A stretch of DNA of 64,000 nucleotides from Denitratimonas yunnanensis (SeqCode) (lineage in GTDB: Bacteria; Pseudomonadota; Gammaproteobacteria; Xanthomonadales; Xanthomonadaceae), in contig JAPMLR010000001.1 of the NCBI GenBank assembly GCA_026410415.1, positions 784,234 through 848,233 of the forward strand. Direction: 5' to 3'. Positions 18,924 through 28,129 of the stretch are shown piece after piece. Below the pieces are notes generated by a model. The model did not search any database, was not told where the DNA came from, and saw only the letters and a program-made list of their open reading frames with translations. Within the stretch, counting starts at the first letter, position 1. Each line of letters opens with the position of its first letter. The translations under genes were made by a program, and so were the position numbers.

Positions 18924-19898
18924 TCAACCCAGCCGCTGCCACCCCAGCAGCAATTCGGCAATCTGGAGGTCGTTGCGCATCGGCCCGTCCAAGCCATTGA
19001 GAGTGCGAACGCTGGCGTCGAACCACGTTGCCAGCGCGAATGGATCCCGCACGTGGCGCAACCCGGCCTGAGCCAGCAAATCGGCGCGCTGCGCACCGTG
19101 TCGAGCGGCGAGGTGATCTCGCAGCAGTTCGCCGCAGAACCGAAGGCGCCGTGCCGGACCATCCTCCGCCCACGTTGAAGCCACTGCCACCGCGCTCTCG
19201 CGCTGCTCGGCGAGTGCAACCAGATCCTTGGCGACGGAACGCCGAAGCGTCAGGCCTTTGTCGGTGAGGTAATTCAGTGCCAGCCCGGGATTGCCCTGCG
19301 CGGCATCGAGCGCCTCGCCCGCACTGTGTTCGTCCCAACCGCGCGCCACCAGCCAGGCAAGCGCCTCGGCGCGTGGCGGCAAATCCACCCGCAACCACTG
19401 GCAACGACTGCGAATCGTTGCGGGAAGACGTTGCGGCTGATCGGAGATCAAGATGATCGTGCGTCCCGACGGTGGCTCTTCCAAGGTTTTCAGCAAGGCG
19501 TTGAACGCGCTTCGATTCATCGCTTCGGCCGGATGGATCAATGCGACTTGCCCTGCCGCGATCTGCGGCGTGAGCATCAGCTTCTCGGTCAGACGACGCA
19601 TTTGCGCGATCAGGATCTCCTTGCGCGGCTCGCCCTTGTCGTTGAGTTCGAAAGTTTCTTCCAGCAGATCCGGATGGGTGCCCGCTGCGATCAGCGTGCA
19701 ATTGCGACATTGGCCGCAGGCCTCAGCCTGTTGCGGGCTGCTGCACATCAACCGGTTTGCGAGACGTCGCGCCAATGCCCGCTTGCCCAAATGAACAGCA
19801 CCACCGATCAACAGCGCATGCGGCAAGCGTCCTGCCTCCAGGGCGACCAGAACCTGCGCGTAAGCGCGAGCCTGCCACGGCGACAATGCAACGCTCAT
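18924..19898 (-). CDS. holB: DNA polymerase III delta' subunit
   Basis: A 324-aa clamp-loader subunit. The Walker-A-like loop is degenerate (GGAVHLGKR), as expected for a subunit that does not hydrolyse ATP. The zinc module has C52, C61, C64 and C67, and the sensor region reads NALLKTLEEPP. The ATG overlaps the tmk stop by four bases, so tmk and holB are coupled. Confidence 0.95.
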   Translation of the reverse strand: MSVALSPWQARAYAQVLVALEAGRLPHALLIGGAVHLGKRALARRLANRLMCSSPQQAEACGQCRNCTLIAAGTHPDLLEETFELNDKGEPRKEILIAQMRRLTEKLMLTPQIAAGQVALIHPAEAMNRSAFNALLKTLEEPPSGRTIILISDQPQRLPATIRSRCQWLRVDLPPRAEALAWLVARGWDEHSAGEALDAAQGNPGLALNYLTDKGLTLRRSVAKDLVALAEQRESAVAVASTWAEDGPARRLRFCGELLRDHLAARHGAQRADLLAQAGLRHVRDPFALATWFDASVRTLNGLDGPMRNDLQIAELLLGWQRLG

Positions 19899-20521
19899 CG
19901 TGCCGCACCGAAGTACGCATCAAGCGCGATATCCAGCGCCGCCAGCACCGCGTCCACAGGCTGCGAGGCGTCAATTACACGCCAACGTGCCGGTTCTTCG
20001 GCAGCACGACGTCGATAGGCGGTTCGCACCCGCTCGAAGAACGTATCGGCCTCACCTTCAATGCGATCCGAGGGTCCTCGACCGCGCGCACGCGCCAAAC
20101 CCTGTTCCACCGGCAGATCCAGCAAGAAGCTCAGATCAGGTTTGATCCCGCACACCCAGCGTTCCAACTCCGCGATACGTCCCGCATCCATTCCGCGCCC
20201 GCCACCTTGGTAGGCAAAGCTCGCGTCGGTGAAGCGATCAGTAAGCACGACGGCGCCGCGGGCTATGGCCGGCATCACGGTTTCACGGACTAGTTGGGCG
20301 CGCGAGGCAAACATCAACAGCAATTCGGTTTCCGCGCACAAGCCGGTACTGGCCGGATCCAGCAGCAGGCGCCGAATCGCCTCCCCCGTTTCCGTGCCAC
20401 CCGGCTCGCGAACCTGCACCAGTTCCACGCCGCGTGCCGCGATACGGGCGGCCAGATGCGACATGGCCGTGGATTTTCCCGCGCCCTCGCCGCCTTCCAA
20501 CGAAATCAAACAACCCTTCAT
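19895..20521 (-). CDS. tmk: Thymidylate kinase
   Basis: A 208-aa dTMP kinase for dTTP synthesis. P-loop EGGEGAGKST (about 9-18), DR motif in LTDRFTDASFAYQGGGRG, and lid region SDRIEGEADTFFERV. Coupled by ATGA overlaps to mltG upstream and holB downstream. Confidence 0.96.
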   Translation of the reverse strand: MKGCLISLEGGEGAGKSTAMSHLAARIAARGVELVQVREPGGTETGEAIRRLLLDPASTGLCAETELLLMFASRAQLVRETVMPAIARGAVVLTDRFTDASFAYQGGGRGMDAGRIAELERWVCGIKPDLSFLLDLPVEQGLARARGRGPSDRIEGEADTFFERVRTAYRRRAAEEPARWRVIDASQPVDAVLAALDIALDAYFGAAR

Positions 20522-21621
20522 TGCCCACGCATCCTGCGACGGTAATCGGCCACGGCCCGGTTGTGCTCTTCCAGCGTGCGCGAGAACACATGCCCACCCG
20601 AGCCATGTGCCACGAAGTACAGCGAATCGCCCGGTGCGGGATTCAACGCGGCCTGGATCGCGGCGCGCCCCGGCAGCGCGATGGGTGTCGGCGGCAAACC
20701 GAACCGCGTGTACGTGTTGTGCGGTGTGTCCGCCTCCAGATGCCGACGCAGCAGCGGGCCGGAAAACTCGGGGCCCATGCCATAGATCACCGTGGGATCG
20801 GTCTGCAGTTTCATGCCCAGACGCAAGCGCCGCACGAACACACCAGCGACTTCGCCGCGCTCTTCCGGCAAGCCGGTTTCCTTCTCGACGATGGACGCCA
20901 ACACCAGCGCCTCGTACGGCGAGGCCAGCGGCACATCCGCAGACTTGGCCGACCAGGCGCCATCCATCGCTTTTACCAGAGCGGCATGGGCACGCTGGAG
21001 CAACTGCGCATCGGTCGTTCCCCGGGTGAAGTGATAGGTCTCCGGCAAAAACAGCCCCTCCGGAGACTGTCCGACAGCCGCCGATGCCAGTGGCGACGCG
21101 ACGCCCAGCCGCGCCAGCAATGCCTCCTGCGGCACGCCACCCAATGTCTGCACCAACACAGGATCCGCCGCCAAGGCGACCCGCAGCTCGTGCACCGTCC
21201 AGCCTTCCACCATCGTGAAGCGGTACTGGATCACCTGCCCACGCGCGAATTTCTCCAGCAGGCTCACCGGCGTCAGGCCCGGCTCGATGGCGTATTCGCC
21301 CGCCTGTATGCGTGCCTTGCGCTCCCAACCCAGCGCGCGCCAGTACACCTCGTGCACGCCGCCATCCACGCCCAAGGCCTGCAGTTGAGCCACCACCCCA
21401 CGAAACGACGTACCGCGCGAAATCTCGATGACCCGCGACTCGCCCGGGCCCATCAACGGCGCCTGCAAGAACCGTTGGTAGTCCTGCCAAAGCCACAGGC
21501 CGGCGGCAACGGCGGCCGCCACACACAGCAACACGAACAGGAAAAACCCGCGCCAGAAGCCCCTTTGACGGAAGGGCGGCGCGGCCGGCATGAAGGACGA
21601 AATCGAAGATCGGACAGTCAT
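20518..21621 (-). CDS. mltG: Endolytic murein transglycosylase MltG
   Basis: A 367-aa inner-membrane protein that cleaves nascent glycan strands and sets their length. There is one N-terminal transmembrane helix (about 25-47), a LysM-like region, and the YceG/MltG domain with catalytic Glu in LASIVEKETG and the substrate loop QTDPTVIYGMG. The start is uncertain (ATG at 21621 or 21591; no clear ribosome site). First gene of mltG-tmk-holB. Confidence 0.94.
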   Translation of the reverse strand: MTVRSSISSFMPAAPPFRQRGFWRGFFLFVLLCVAAAVAAGLWLWQDYQRFLQAPLMGPGESRVIEISRGTSFRGVVAQLQALGVDGGVHEVYWRALGWERKARIQAGEYAIEPGLTPVSLLEKFARGQVIQYRFTMVEGWTVHELRVALAADPVLVQTLGGVPQEALLARLGVASPLASAAVGQSPEGLFLPETYHFTRGTTDAQLLQRAHAALVKAMDGAWSAKSADVPLASPYEALVLASIVEKETGLPEERGEVAGVFVRRLRLGMKLQTDPTVIYGMGPEFSGPLLRRHLEADTPHNTYTRFGLPPTPIALPGRAAIQAALNPAPGDSLYFVAHGSGGHVFSRTLEEHNRAVADYRRRMRGQ

Positions 21622-22110
21622 CGCTACAGGATACCGGAGCCGCACCGATGACACGGCGATCCGCGACGTATCGACAGTGGTGTGAAACTCCGTTCACCCG
21701 TTCTGCTGTTGCACCGCCTCACTCATGCAGGCGTATCGGTCCCCGAGTTGACCAAGCCGATAACAAAAAACCGCCGGGTGCGGTTTTTGACATCGCGCAG
21801 CGATGGCCCGGAGGGTCGTCGCCATGGATGGCAGGCCACCCTGCTGATCCTACGTGATCGTTTGAACGTCTGGCCCTGCTTCGTGGGTGAGCAGGGCTTT
21901 CGAGCGGCATCCCGCGAGCCTGCGAACGTCGCCCGCATGCAAGCGGGCTGGCCGGAATGATGGCTCGGGCCAAGTCCACTGCAAAGCCGAATACACGAAT
22001 GCAACCGCTCCCGTTTGCCGGAGTTGAAGCAACGGCTGCCGGCGCAGCACGTGCGCCACGTATGGGCGTGGCAACAAAACGGATCGCGCCGATGCGGCAG
22101 GGCGGAATCC
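21622..22110. other. 490-base gene-free region with several hairpins
   Basis: No convincing coding frame. It holds the terminator-like element at 21766-21788 and a second hairpin, GCCCTGCT (21873-21880) with AGCAGGGC (21890-21897) followed by TTT, readable on the plus strand. The density of structure between the tRNA-Thr terminator and the start of mltG would fit a small RNA, but I see no strong promoter. Confidence 0.4.
21766..21788. terminator. Bidirectional intrinsic terminator
   Basis: AAAAACCGC, loop CGGGT, GCGGTTTTT: a GC stem flanked by an A-run on one side and a T-run on the other, so it can terminate in both directions. No gene recognised here ends at it, which hints at an unannotated transcript in the flanking gap. 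Confidence 0.7.
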
Positions 22111-22139
22111 AAAAAAAAGCCCATGAAATTCATGGGCTT
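22111..22139 (-). terminator. Intrinsic terminator of tRNA-Thr
   Basis: The perfect inverted repeat AAGCCCATGAA/TTCATGGGCTT (22117-22139) is followed on the minus strand by a run of eight T (22118-22111), five bases after the tRNA 3' end. Confidence 0.85.
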
Positions 22140-22144
22140 GAATA

Positions 22145-22220
22145 TGGTGCCGGAAATAGGAATCGAACCTACGACCTACGCATTACGAATGCGCCGCTCT
22201 ACCAACTGAGCTATTCCGGC
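22145..22220 (-). tRNA. tRNA-Thr (anticodon CGT)
   Basis: A 76-nt cloverleaf: acceptor GCCGGAA pairs with TTCCGGC, the D-arm is GCTCAGTTGGTAGAGC, and the anticodon arm GCGCA-TTCGTAA-TGCGT has anticodon CGT (reads ACG). The T-arm is GTAGG-TTCGATT-CCTAT, and the 3' CCA is encoded. The anticodon assigns it to threonine. Confidence 0.96.
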
Positions 22221-22230
22221 GAAGCCGCGT

Positions 22231-22259
22231 ATTGTAGGGTCGCCTTCCGGGCCGGTCAA
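22231..22259 (-). promoter_or_regulatory. Strong sigma70 promoter for tRNA-Thr, overlapping the ispH stop
   Basis: On the minus strand: TTGACC (22259-22254), a 17-base spacer and TACAAT (22236-22231). The expected start site (about 22224) lies only a few bases before the mature tRNA 5' end at 22220. The ispH stop codon TGA (22258-22256) is part of the -35 box. Confidence 0.85.
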
Positions 22260-23206
22260 TCGACCAGTGTGAGGCGCAGCTCCTTGGGCAGGGCGAAGAC
22301 CATGCTTTCCGGTTCTCCGGACAACTCCTGCACGCTGGCGGAGCCCAGGGTGTTGAGGCGTTCGAGGACGCCCTGCACCAGCACGTCGGGCGCGGAGGCG
22401 CCGGCGGTCACGCCAATCCGCTGCTTGCCGGAGAGCCAGGCCGGATCGATGTCGTCCGCGCCGTCGATCAGGTAGGACTCCACCCCGTCGCGCTGCGCCA
22501 GTTCGCGCAGTCGGTTGGAGTTGGAGCTGTTGGCCGAGCCCACGACCAGCACGAGATCGCATCGCTGCGCCAGTTCGCGCACGGCATCCTGACGGTTCTG
22601 CGTGGCGTAGCAGATGTCGTCGTGGCGCGGGCCCTGGATCGCGGGGAAGCGCTCGCGCAATGCCGCGATGACGGCACGGGTGTCGTCCACGGACAGCGTG
22701 GTCTGGGTGGTGTAGGCCACATTTTCCGGCTGGCCGAGTTCGAGCGTGCCGACGTCGTCCACGTTCTCCACGAGGTGGATCGCGCCGCCACCGGCATCGC
22801 GCCGCCACTGGCCCATCGTGCCTTCCACTTCGGGATGGCCGGCGTGCCCGATCAGGACCACGTCGCGGCCCGCGCGGCAGTGGCGCAACACTTCCATGTG
22901 GACCTTGGTGACCAGTGGGCAGGTCGCATCGAACACTTTCAGGCCACGTTGCTCGGCCTCGATGCGCACCGCCTGAGAGACGCCGTGCGCGCTGAAGATC
23001 ACCGTGGCGCCATCCGGCACTTCGTCCAGTTCTTCGACGAACACCGCGCCGCGCTGGCGCAGATCATCCACGACGAAACGGTTGTGCACGACTTCATGCC
23101 GCACGTAGATGGGGGCGCCGAAGTTCTCGATGGCGCGTTTCACGATCTCGATGGCGCGATCGACGCCGGCACAGAAACCGCGGGGATTGGCGAGCAGGAC
23201 GTCCAT
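22256..23206 (-). CDS. ispH: 4-hydroxy-3-methylbut-2-enyl diphosphate reductase
   Basis: A 316-aa [4Fe-4S] enzyme, the last step of the MEP pathway to IPP and DMAPP. Cluster cysteines are C12 (GFCAGVDRA), the Cys of [11 protein letters not shown] and the Cys of ICYATQNRQ. Substrate-contacting motifs include [25 protein letters not shown] and TAGASAPD. It starts 7 bases after lspA in the ribF-ileS-lspA-ispH run. Confidence 0.97.
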   Translation of the reverse strand: MDVLLANPRGFCAGVDRAIEIVKRAIENFGAPIYVRHEVVHNRFVVDDLRQRGAVFVEELDEVPDGATVIFSAHGVSQAVRIEAEQRGLKVFDATCPLVTKVHMEVLRHCRAGRDVVLIGHAGHPEVEGTMGQWRRDAGGGAIHLVENVDDVGTLELGQPENVAYTTQTTLSVDDTRAVIAALRERFPAIQGPRHDDICYATQNRQDAVRELAQRCDLVLVVGSANSSNSNRLRELAQRDGVESYLIDGADDIDPAWLSGKQRIGVTAGASAPDVLVQGVLERLNTLGSASVQELSGEPESMVFALPKELRLTLVD

Positions 23207-23213
23207 GCGGCGA

Positions 23214-23759
23214 TTATCCCCTGCCCACGCCGGAACGCGACCCGAACAATCCGGCCAGCGCGATGCCGATGGCGCCGACCACGATGGCCGAGTCGGCGAT
23301 GTTGAAGGCCGGCCAGTGGCGCGCGCCCAGATAGACGTCGATGAAATCGACGACATGGCCGTGGATCAGGCGGTCGATCAGATTGCCGATGGCGCCGCCG
23401 ATCACCAGCGCGTAAGGCGCGGCCTGACGCCAATCCCCGCGAGGCAGCCTGGTCAGCCAAAACGCCAGCAGGCCGCTGATGCCCACCGCCAGCACGCTGA
23501 AAAACCAGCGCTGCCAGCCGGAGGCATCGGACAGGAAGCTGAAGGCCGCGCCGGGGTTGTAGACCAGGGTCCAGTTCAACAGGCCGTCGATCACCGGCAC
23601 CGGTTGGTGCAGCACGAGATGCTTGAGCGCCAGCACCTTGGTCCACGCATCGAGCGAGAGGATCAGGCCCGACAGCGCCAGCCACGGCAGCGCGTTCGGC
23701 CCGGAGACGGACGGGGAAACATTCACGTCAGAAATGGCGGCGATCCTCTCCGGTTCCAT
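23214..23759 (-). CDS. lspA: Lipoprotein signal peptidase
   Basis: A 181-aa four-helix aspartyl protease that removes lipoprotein signal peptides. The active-site blocks are [21 protein letters not shown] and [11 protein letters not shown], each with a catalytic Asp. The first motif reads LDAWTK where most homologues have LDQxTK. The start at 23759 has GGAG seven bases upstream and overlaps ileS by 32 bases; a GTG at 23726, just after the ileS stop, would shorten the protein by 11 residues and is also credible. Confidence 0.93.
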   Translation of the reverse strand: MEPERIAAISDVNVSPSVSGPNALPWLALSGLILSLDAWTKVLALKHLVLHQPVPVIDGLLNWTLVYNPGAAFSFLSDASGWQRWFFSVLAVGISGLLAFWLTRLPRGDWRQAAPYALVIGGAIGNLIDRLIHGHVVDFIDVYLGARHWPAFNIADSAIVVGAIGIALAGLFGSRSGVGRG

Positions 23760-26589
23760 CGACATTCTCCACGCATCGGCCACACAGCTCCGGGTGATCG
23801 GCGTGCTGCCCCACGCTCGGGCTGTAGTGCCAGCAGCGCACACACTTGGCGGCATCGGTGACGCGCGCGAGAACGAACGCTTCCTGTCCTTCCACGGGCA
23901 CCGCCTCCGCCGGGCGATCGGCCAGCGCGGCGAGATGGAATTGGGACGTGATGAAGAAGAATCGCAATTCGTCCGCCACCGGCGTCAGCTTCGTGCGCAG
24001 GGACTCTTCGAGATACAACGTCACCTCGGCTTCCAGCGACGCACCGATCGCGCCCGAGGCACGCATCGGCTCCAGCACCGCAGTGACCGCCTCACGCAAC
24101 GTCAGCAAACGGTCGAAGTCTTCCGATGCCAGCGCAGCGTTCGCGGGCAGCCCCCCCAAGGTTTCGCACGTGGTGGCCAGCAGCACGCTCTCTTCGCGCT
24201 CGCCGGGCAGGCAACTCCACGCCTCTTCGGCGGTGAAGCTCAGGATCGGCGCGATCAGGCGCGTCAGCGCATCGGCGATGCGGAACATCGCGCTCTGCGC
24301 ACTGCGCCGGCCGCGCGAATTTTCCTGCATCGTGTAGAGCCGGTCCTTGGTCACGTCCAGATAGATCGAGCCCAGATCGACGGTGCAGAAGTTGTTCAAC
24401 GCCTGCACGATGGCGGGGAAGTCGTAACGCGCGTAGGCCGCCATGATCGTGGCCTGCAGATCGGCCATGCGCTGCACCGCCCACTGGTCCAGCAGCAGCA
24501 GTTCGGCGTTGGGCAGCAACTGCGTGGCGGGATCGAAGCCATGCAAATTGCCGAGCAGGAAGCGCAGCGTGTTGCGGATGCGGCGATAGGCATCGGCATT
24601 GCGCTTCAGGATCGTCTGCGACAGCGACATCTCGTTGCGGTAGTCGGTGCTGGCGATCCACAGGCGCAGGATGTCGGCACCGAGCGTCTTGAGGATTTCC
24701 TGCGGCTCGATGCCGTTGCCCAGCGATTTGGACATCTTGCGGCCATGCTCATCGACGGTGAAACCGTGCGTGAGCACCTGCCGGTACGGCGCGGCGCGGT
24801 CCATCGCGATGGCGGTCAGCAGCGAACTCTGGAACCAGCCGCGATGCTGGTCCGAACCTTCCAGATACAGATCGGCCGGCTTGCCCATGCCGCGCGCGGC
24901 GAGCACGCCCTCGTGGGTGACGCCCGAATCGAACCAGACATCCAGAATATCGGTGACCTTTTCGTAGGCATTGGCCTCATCACCGAGCCAGTCGGCCGGA
25001 TCCAGCGCATACCAGGCATCAATGCCCTCGGCTTCCACCAGATCGGCGGCGCGCTGCATCAGCGCCACGGTATCCGGGTGCGGCTCGCCGGTCAGGCGAT
25101 GCGCGAACAGCGCGATCGGCACGCCCCAAGTGCGCTGTCGGCTGATGCACCAGTCCGGCCGGCCTTCCACCATCGAACGGATGCGGGCTTCGCCCCAGTC
25201 CGGGAACCAGCCACCGGCCTTGCCTATCTCGGCAATCGCCTGCATCGCGTCGCTGCGCAGCCCGGCCTTGTCCATCGAAATGAACCACTGCGGCGTGGCG
25301 CGGAACGCCACCGGCGTGCGGTGCCGCCAGCAGTGCGGATAGCTGTGCTGGATCTTCTCGAACGCCAGCAGCTGGCCGTTGTCGCGCAGCAGATCGACGA
25401 CGGCATCGTTGGCCTTCCAGATGAACTGGCCTTCGAAGATCGGCGTGCCCGGCAGGTAAACACCGTTGCCGCCGACCGGATTGATCTGTGCCGCGTTGTA
25501 GGCATCGAGCAGGCCGTATTTCTGGCCGACGATGAAGTCTTCCTGACCATGGCCCGGGGCGGTGTGGACTGCGCCGGTGCCGTCTTCGGCCGAGACGTGG
25601 TCGCCGACGATGATCGGCACCTGGCGCTCGGCGTAGAACGGGTGTTGCAGCAGCAGGTTTTCCAGCGCTGCGCCGGTGGTTCGCGCCACGAGCTGCGGTG
25701 CCTCGATGCCGTAGCGCGCAGCGGCGGCTTCCACCAGATCGGCCGCCAGCACCAGCCACAGCGGACGGCCCGCACGCGTTGCGCCGCGCACCAGCGCGTA
25801 CTCCAGTTCCGGCCCGAGCGAGACCGCCAGCGAGGCCGGCAGCGTCCACGGCGTCGTGGTCCAGATCGGCACCGCGACGATGGCATCGGAGGGAAGATCG
25901 GTCACGCCGAACTTCGCCGCCAGCGCCGCCGGATCGACCGCATCGTAGGCCACGTCCACCGCTGAGGAGGTCTTGTCGGCGTATTCGATTTCAGCCTCGG
26001 CCAAGGCCGAGCCGCAGTCAAAGCACCAGTGCACCGGCTTCACGCCACGCGCCAGATGGCCGTTCTCGACGATCTTCGCCAGCGCCCGCAACTCGGCTGC
26101 CTCGAAGCTGCGATCCAGGGTGCGGTACGGATTGTCCCAGTCGCCGATCACGCCCAGGCGCTTGAAGTCCGCGCGTTGCAGATCGATCTGCGCGTTCGCG
26201 TATTCGCGGCACTTCTCACGGAAGGCCACGGCGTCGAGCTTGACCCCGACCTTGCCGTGCTTTTTTTCTACCGCCAGCTCAATCGGCAGGCCGTGGCAAT
26301 CCCAGCCAGGCACATAGGGCGCGTCGAAGCCGGCCAGCGAGCGTGACTTGACGATGATGTCCTTCAGGATCTTGTTGACCGCATGGCCTAGATGGATCGC
26401 ACCGTTCGCATACGGCGGGCCGTCGTGCAGCACGAAGCGCGGCTTGCCGGCGCGTTCGCTGCGCAGGCGCGCGTGAATGCCGATCTTCTGCCAACGCTCC
26501 AGCGTTGCGGGCTCGCGCTTGGGCAAGTCGCCGCGCATCGGGAAATCGGTGGCGGGCAGGAGGATGGTGGCTTTGTAGTCTCGACTCAC
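23728..26589 (-). CDS. ileS: Isoleucyl-tRNA synthetase
   Basis: A 953-aa class I synthetase. The HIGH-type motif is GAIHLGH (about 68), followed by a large editing domain (about 200-400). The KMSKS loop is [10 protein letters not shown]. The C-terminal zinc ribbon has CVRCW and CGRC pairs. Full length for the bacterial family. It starts with GTG, 15 bases after ribF. Confidence 0.97.
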   Translation of the reverse strand: MSRDYKATILLPATDFPMRGDLPKREPATLERWQKIGIHARLRSERAGKPRFVLHDGPPYANGAIHLGHAVNKILKDIIVKSRSLAGFDAPYVPGWDCHGLPIELAVEKKHGKVGVKLDAVAFREKCREYANAQIDLQRADFKRLGVIGDWDNPYRTLDRSFEAAELRALAKIVENGHLARGVKPVHWCFDCGSALAEAEIEYADKTSSAVDVAYDAVDPAALAAKFGVTDLPSDAIVAVPIWTTTPWTLPASLAVSLGPELEYALVRGATRAGRPLWLVLAADLVEAAAARYGIEAPQLVARTTGAALENLLLQHPFYAERQVPIIVGDHVSAEDGTGAVHTAPGHGQEDFIVGQKYGLLDAYNAAQINPVGGNGVYLPGTPIFEGQFIWKANDAVVDLLRDNGQLLAFEKIQHSYPHCWRHRTPVAFRATPQWFISMDKAGLRSDAMQAIAEIGKAGGWFPDWGEARIRSMVEGRPDWCISRQRTWGVPIALFAHRLTGEPHPDTVALMQRAADLVEAEGIDAWYALDPADWLGDEANAYEKVTDILDVWFDSGVTHEGVLAARGMGKPADLYLEGSDQHRGWFQSSLLTAIAMDRAAPYRQVLTHGFTVDEHGRKMSKSLGNGIEPQEILKTLGADILRLWIASTDYRNEMSLSQTILKRNADAYRRIRNTLRFLLGNLHGFDPATQLLPNAELLLLDQWAVQRMADLQATIMAAYARYDFPAIVQALNNFCTVDLGSIYLDVTKDRLYTMQENSRGRRSAQSAMFRIADALTRLIAPILSFTAEEAWSCLPGEREESVLLATTCETLGGLPANAALASEDFDRLLTLREAVTAVLEPMRASGAIGASLEAEVTLYLEESLRTKLTPVADELRFFFITSQFHLAALADRPAEAVPVEGQEAFVLARVTDAAKCVRCWHYSPSVGQHADHPELCGRCVENVDGTGEDRRHF

Positions 26590-26604
26590 GGGGTAATGCC
26601 TGGG

Positions 26605-27585
26605 TCAGGGTGCCGGAAACGGATCGGGGGAAACGGGCGTGGCCGCCAGAATACGACGCGCATCGGCTGCGTCACGGTGGATCTGGTCAACCATCGTGTC
26701 CAGATCGTCGAATTTCAACTCTTCACGCAGCTTGGCGACGAACTCCACGACCAGTCGCCGGCCATAAAGATCGCCATCAAAATCAAACAGATGGGCTTCG
26801 AGCAGGGGCTCGCGCCCGTTCACGGTCGGGCGCGTACCAAGGCTGGAGACGCTCGGCCACGGCGCATCGCCAACGCCGTGCACGCGCGTGGCGTAAATGC
26901 CCGACAGGGCCGGCGTCTTGCCGCCGAAGCGCAGGTTGGCGGTGGGATAGCCCAACTGCCGTCCCAATTGCGCACCGCGCACCACCTTGCCGCCAATGGC
27001 GTAGGGGCGACCCAGCAGCCGTGCCGCCAAGCCGAGGTCGCCGGCCACGAGTGCGGAACGGATCCGGGAGCTGGATACCCGCTCGCCCTCGCAAACCACA
27101 TCGTCGATGTGGTGCGTGCTGAAACCGTGCGTCCTGCCCATGTCGCGCAACAGTGCGGGATCGCCACCGCGCTTGTGCCCGAAGCGGAAATCGCGCCCAA
27201 CCCACACCTCGCACGCGGACAGGCGTTGCACCAGCACACGCTCGACGAAGTCCTGCGGCGACATCGCGGTCATCGCATCGTCGAATCGGAGCAGCCCGAC
27301 GGCATCGCAACCGAGCATCGCGAGGCCCTGCAGCTTGTCACGCGGCAATACCAGCCGCGGCGGTTTCTGTTCTCGCGCAAAGAACTCGCGCGGCAAGGGT
27401 TCGAAGCTCAACCCGACCAGCGGCACAGCGCGAACCCGGGCGGCCGCGCCCGCTGCCCGGATCAACGCACGATGCCCAAGATGCAAGCCATCGAACGCAC
27501 CGATGCACACTACGCTGCCCGACGGGCACAGTGGCGCACCATCGATATCGCGGAACAGGCGGGGCAAGCTTCCGGAAGCAGTCAC
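26605..27585 (-). CDS. ribF: Bifunctional riboflavin kinase/FMN adenylyltransferase
   Basis: Makes FMN and FAD. The N-terminal nucleotidyltransferase domain has GAFDGLHLGH, FEPLPREFF and the SSSRIRSAL motif. The C-terminal kinase domain has GRQLGYPTANL and GIYATRVHG. The start is uncertain: GTG at 27585 (326 aa) or TTG at 27609 (334 aa), neither with a clear ribosome site. A TATACT box at 27656-27651 lies upstream. murJ, its usual upstream neighbour, is 5.9 kb away. Confidence 0.94.
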   Translation of the reverse strand: MTASGSLPRLFRDIDGAPLCPSGSVVCIGAFDGLHLGHRALIRAAGAAARVRAVPLVGLSFEPLPREFFAREQKPPRLVLPRDKLQGLAMLGCDAVGLLRFDDAMTAMSPQDFVERVLVQRLSACEVWVGRDFRFGHKRGGDPALLRDMGRTHGFSTHHIDDVVCEGERVSSSRIRSALVAGDLGLAARLLGRPYAIGGKVVRGAQLGRQLGYPTANLRFGGKTPALSGIYATRVHGVGDAPWPSVSSLGTRPTVNGREPLLEAHLFDFDGDLYGRRLVVEFVAKLREELKFDDLDTMVDQIHRDAADARRILAATPVSPDPFPAP

Positions 27586-27609
27586 GAATTCGTTCGCAGG
27601 CAGAGCCAA

Positions 27610-28086
27610 GCTGCCCGCAAAGGCAACCCGACATAACTGAATAGCTCCGCAGTATACCCTTGCCGGCCTGACTGCTTGAGCATTGCAGCCAGGCCCAAGC
27701 AGCGTCCATCCGCACTCGTCGAGATGTTCCGGAAAACGTGGCGACGGCGCGCGTACAGGCTGATGGAACTGCCTGCGACAACAGACGGGACTTCAGTCTC
27801 CGCGAGGCGCGGGTTGCCCAGCTGACGCGCGCAAGCGCCCGTCATGTCGGGCACAGACGCAAACGGTTGGCCCGATCGTTCTCACGTGAACCGATACATC
27901 CAACCGCATGCCCGCATGAGCACGGGGCCGAAGTGCACCCGAGTCGACGATCAACACCGCCTTTTTCCAGCCAAAGCCCCGGATGGAGCATGGTCCGCCC
28001 CGGGCGACACCGATGACAAGATGGACTGCGCTGCCGCGCATATCGACGCGATCTCGGCATTGCGCGGAAAAACCGCGAGCTGCAAC
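27610..28086. other. Gene-free gap upstream of ribF
   Basis: About 480 bases with no frame that looks coding on either strand. The only readable signal is a good -10 box TATACT on the minus strand (27656-27651) with no matching -35, which could start ribF transcription. It separates the ribF operon from the inserted subtilase block. Confidence 0.4.
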
Positions 28087-28119
28087 GTCGGGCCCTCGAC
28101 GCGAGTTCGAGAGCCCGAC
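28087..28119 (-). terminator. Hairpin downstream of the S8 protease gene
   Basis: GTCGGGC-c-CTCGA with TCGAG-a-GCCCGAC: a 12-pair stem with one mismatch, 11 bases after the protease stop at 28130. There is no immediate T-tract; a short T-run follows about 20 bases later on the minus strand. Confidence 0.5.
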
Positions 28120-28129
28120 GCGGAACGCA

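Noticed and set aside
19895..21697. 600-codon minus-strand frame reading as an MltG-Tmk fusion
   Set aside because: Only the last 208 codons are tmk. The upstream part is an out-of-frame reading of mltG, which is intact in its own frame; the real relation is an ATGA overlap.
23623..25965. 780-codon open frame on the plus strand
   Set aside because: Antisense to ileS, which has intact HIGH and KMSKS motifs.
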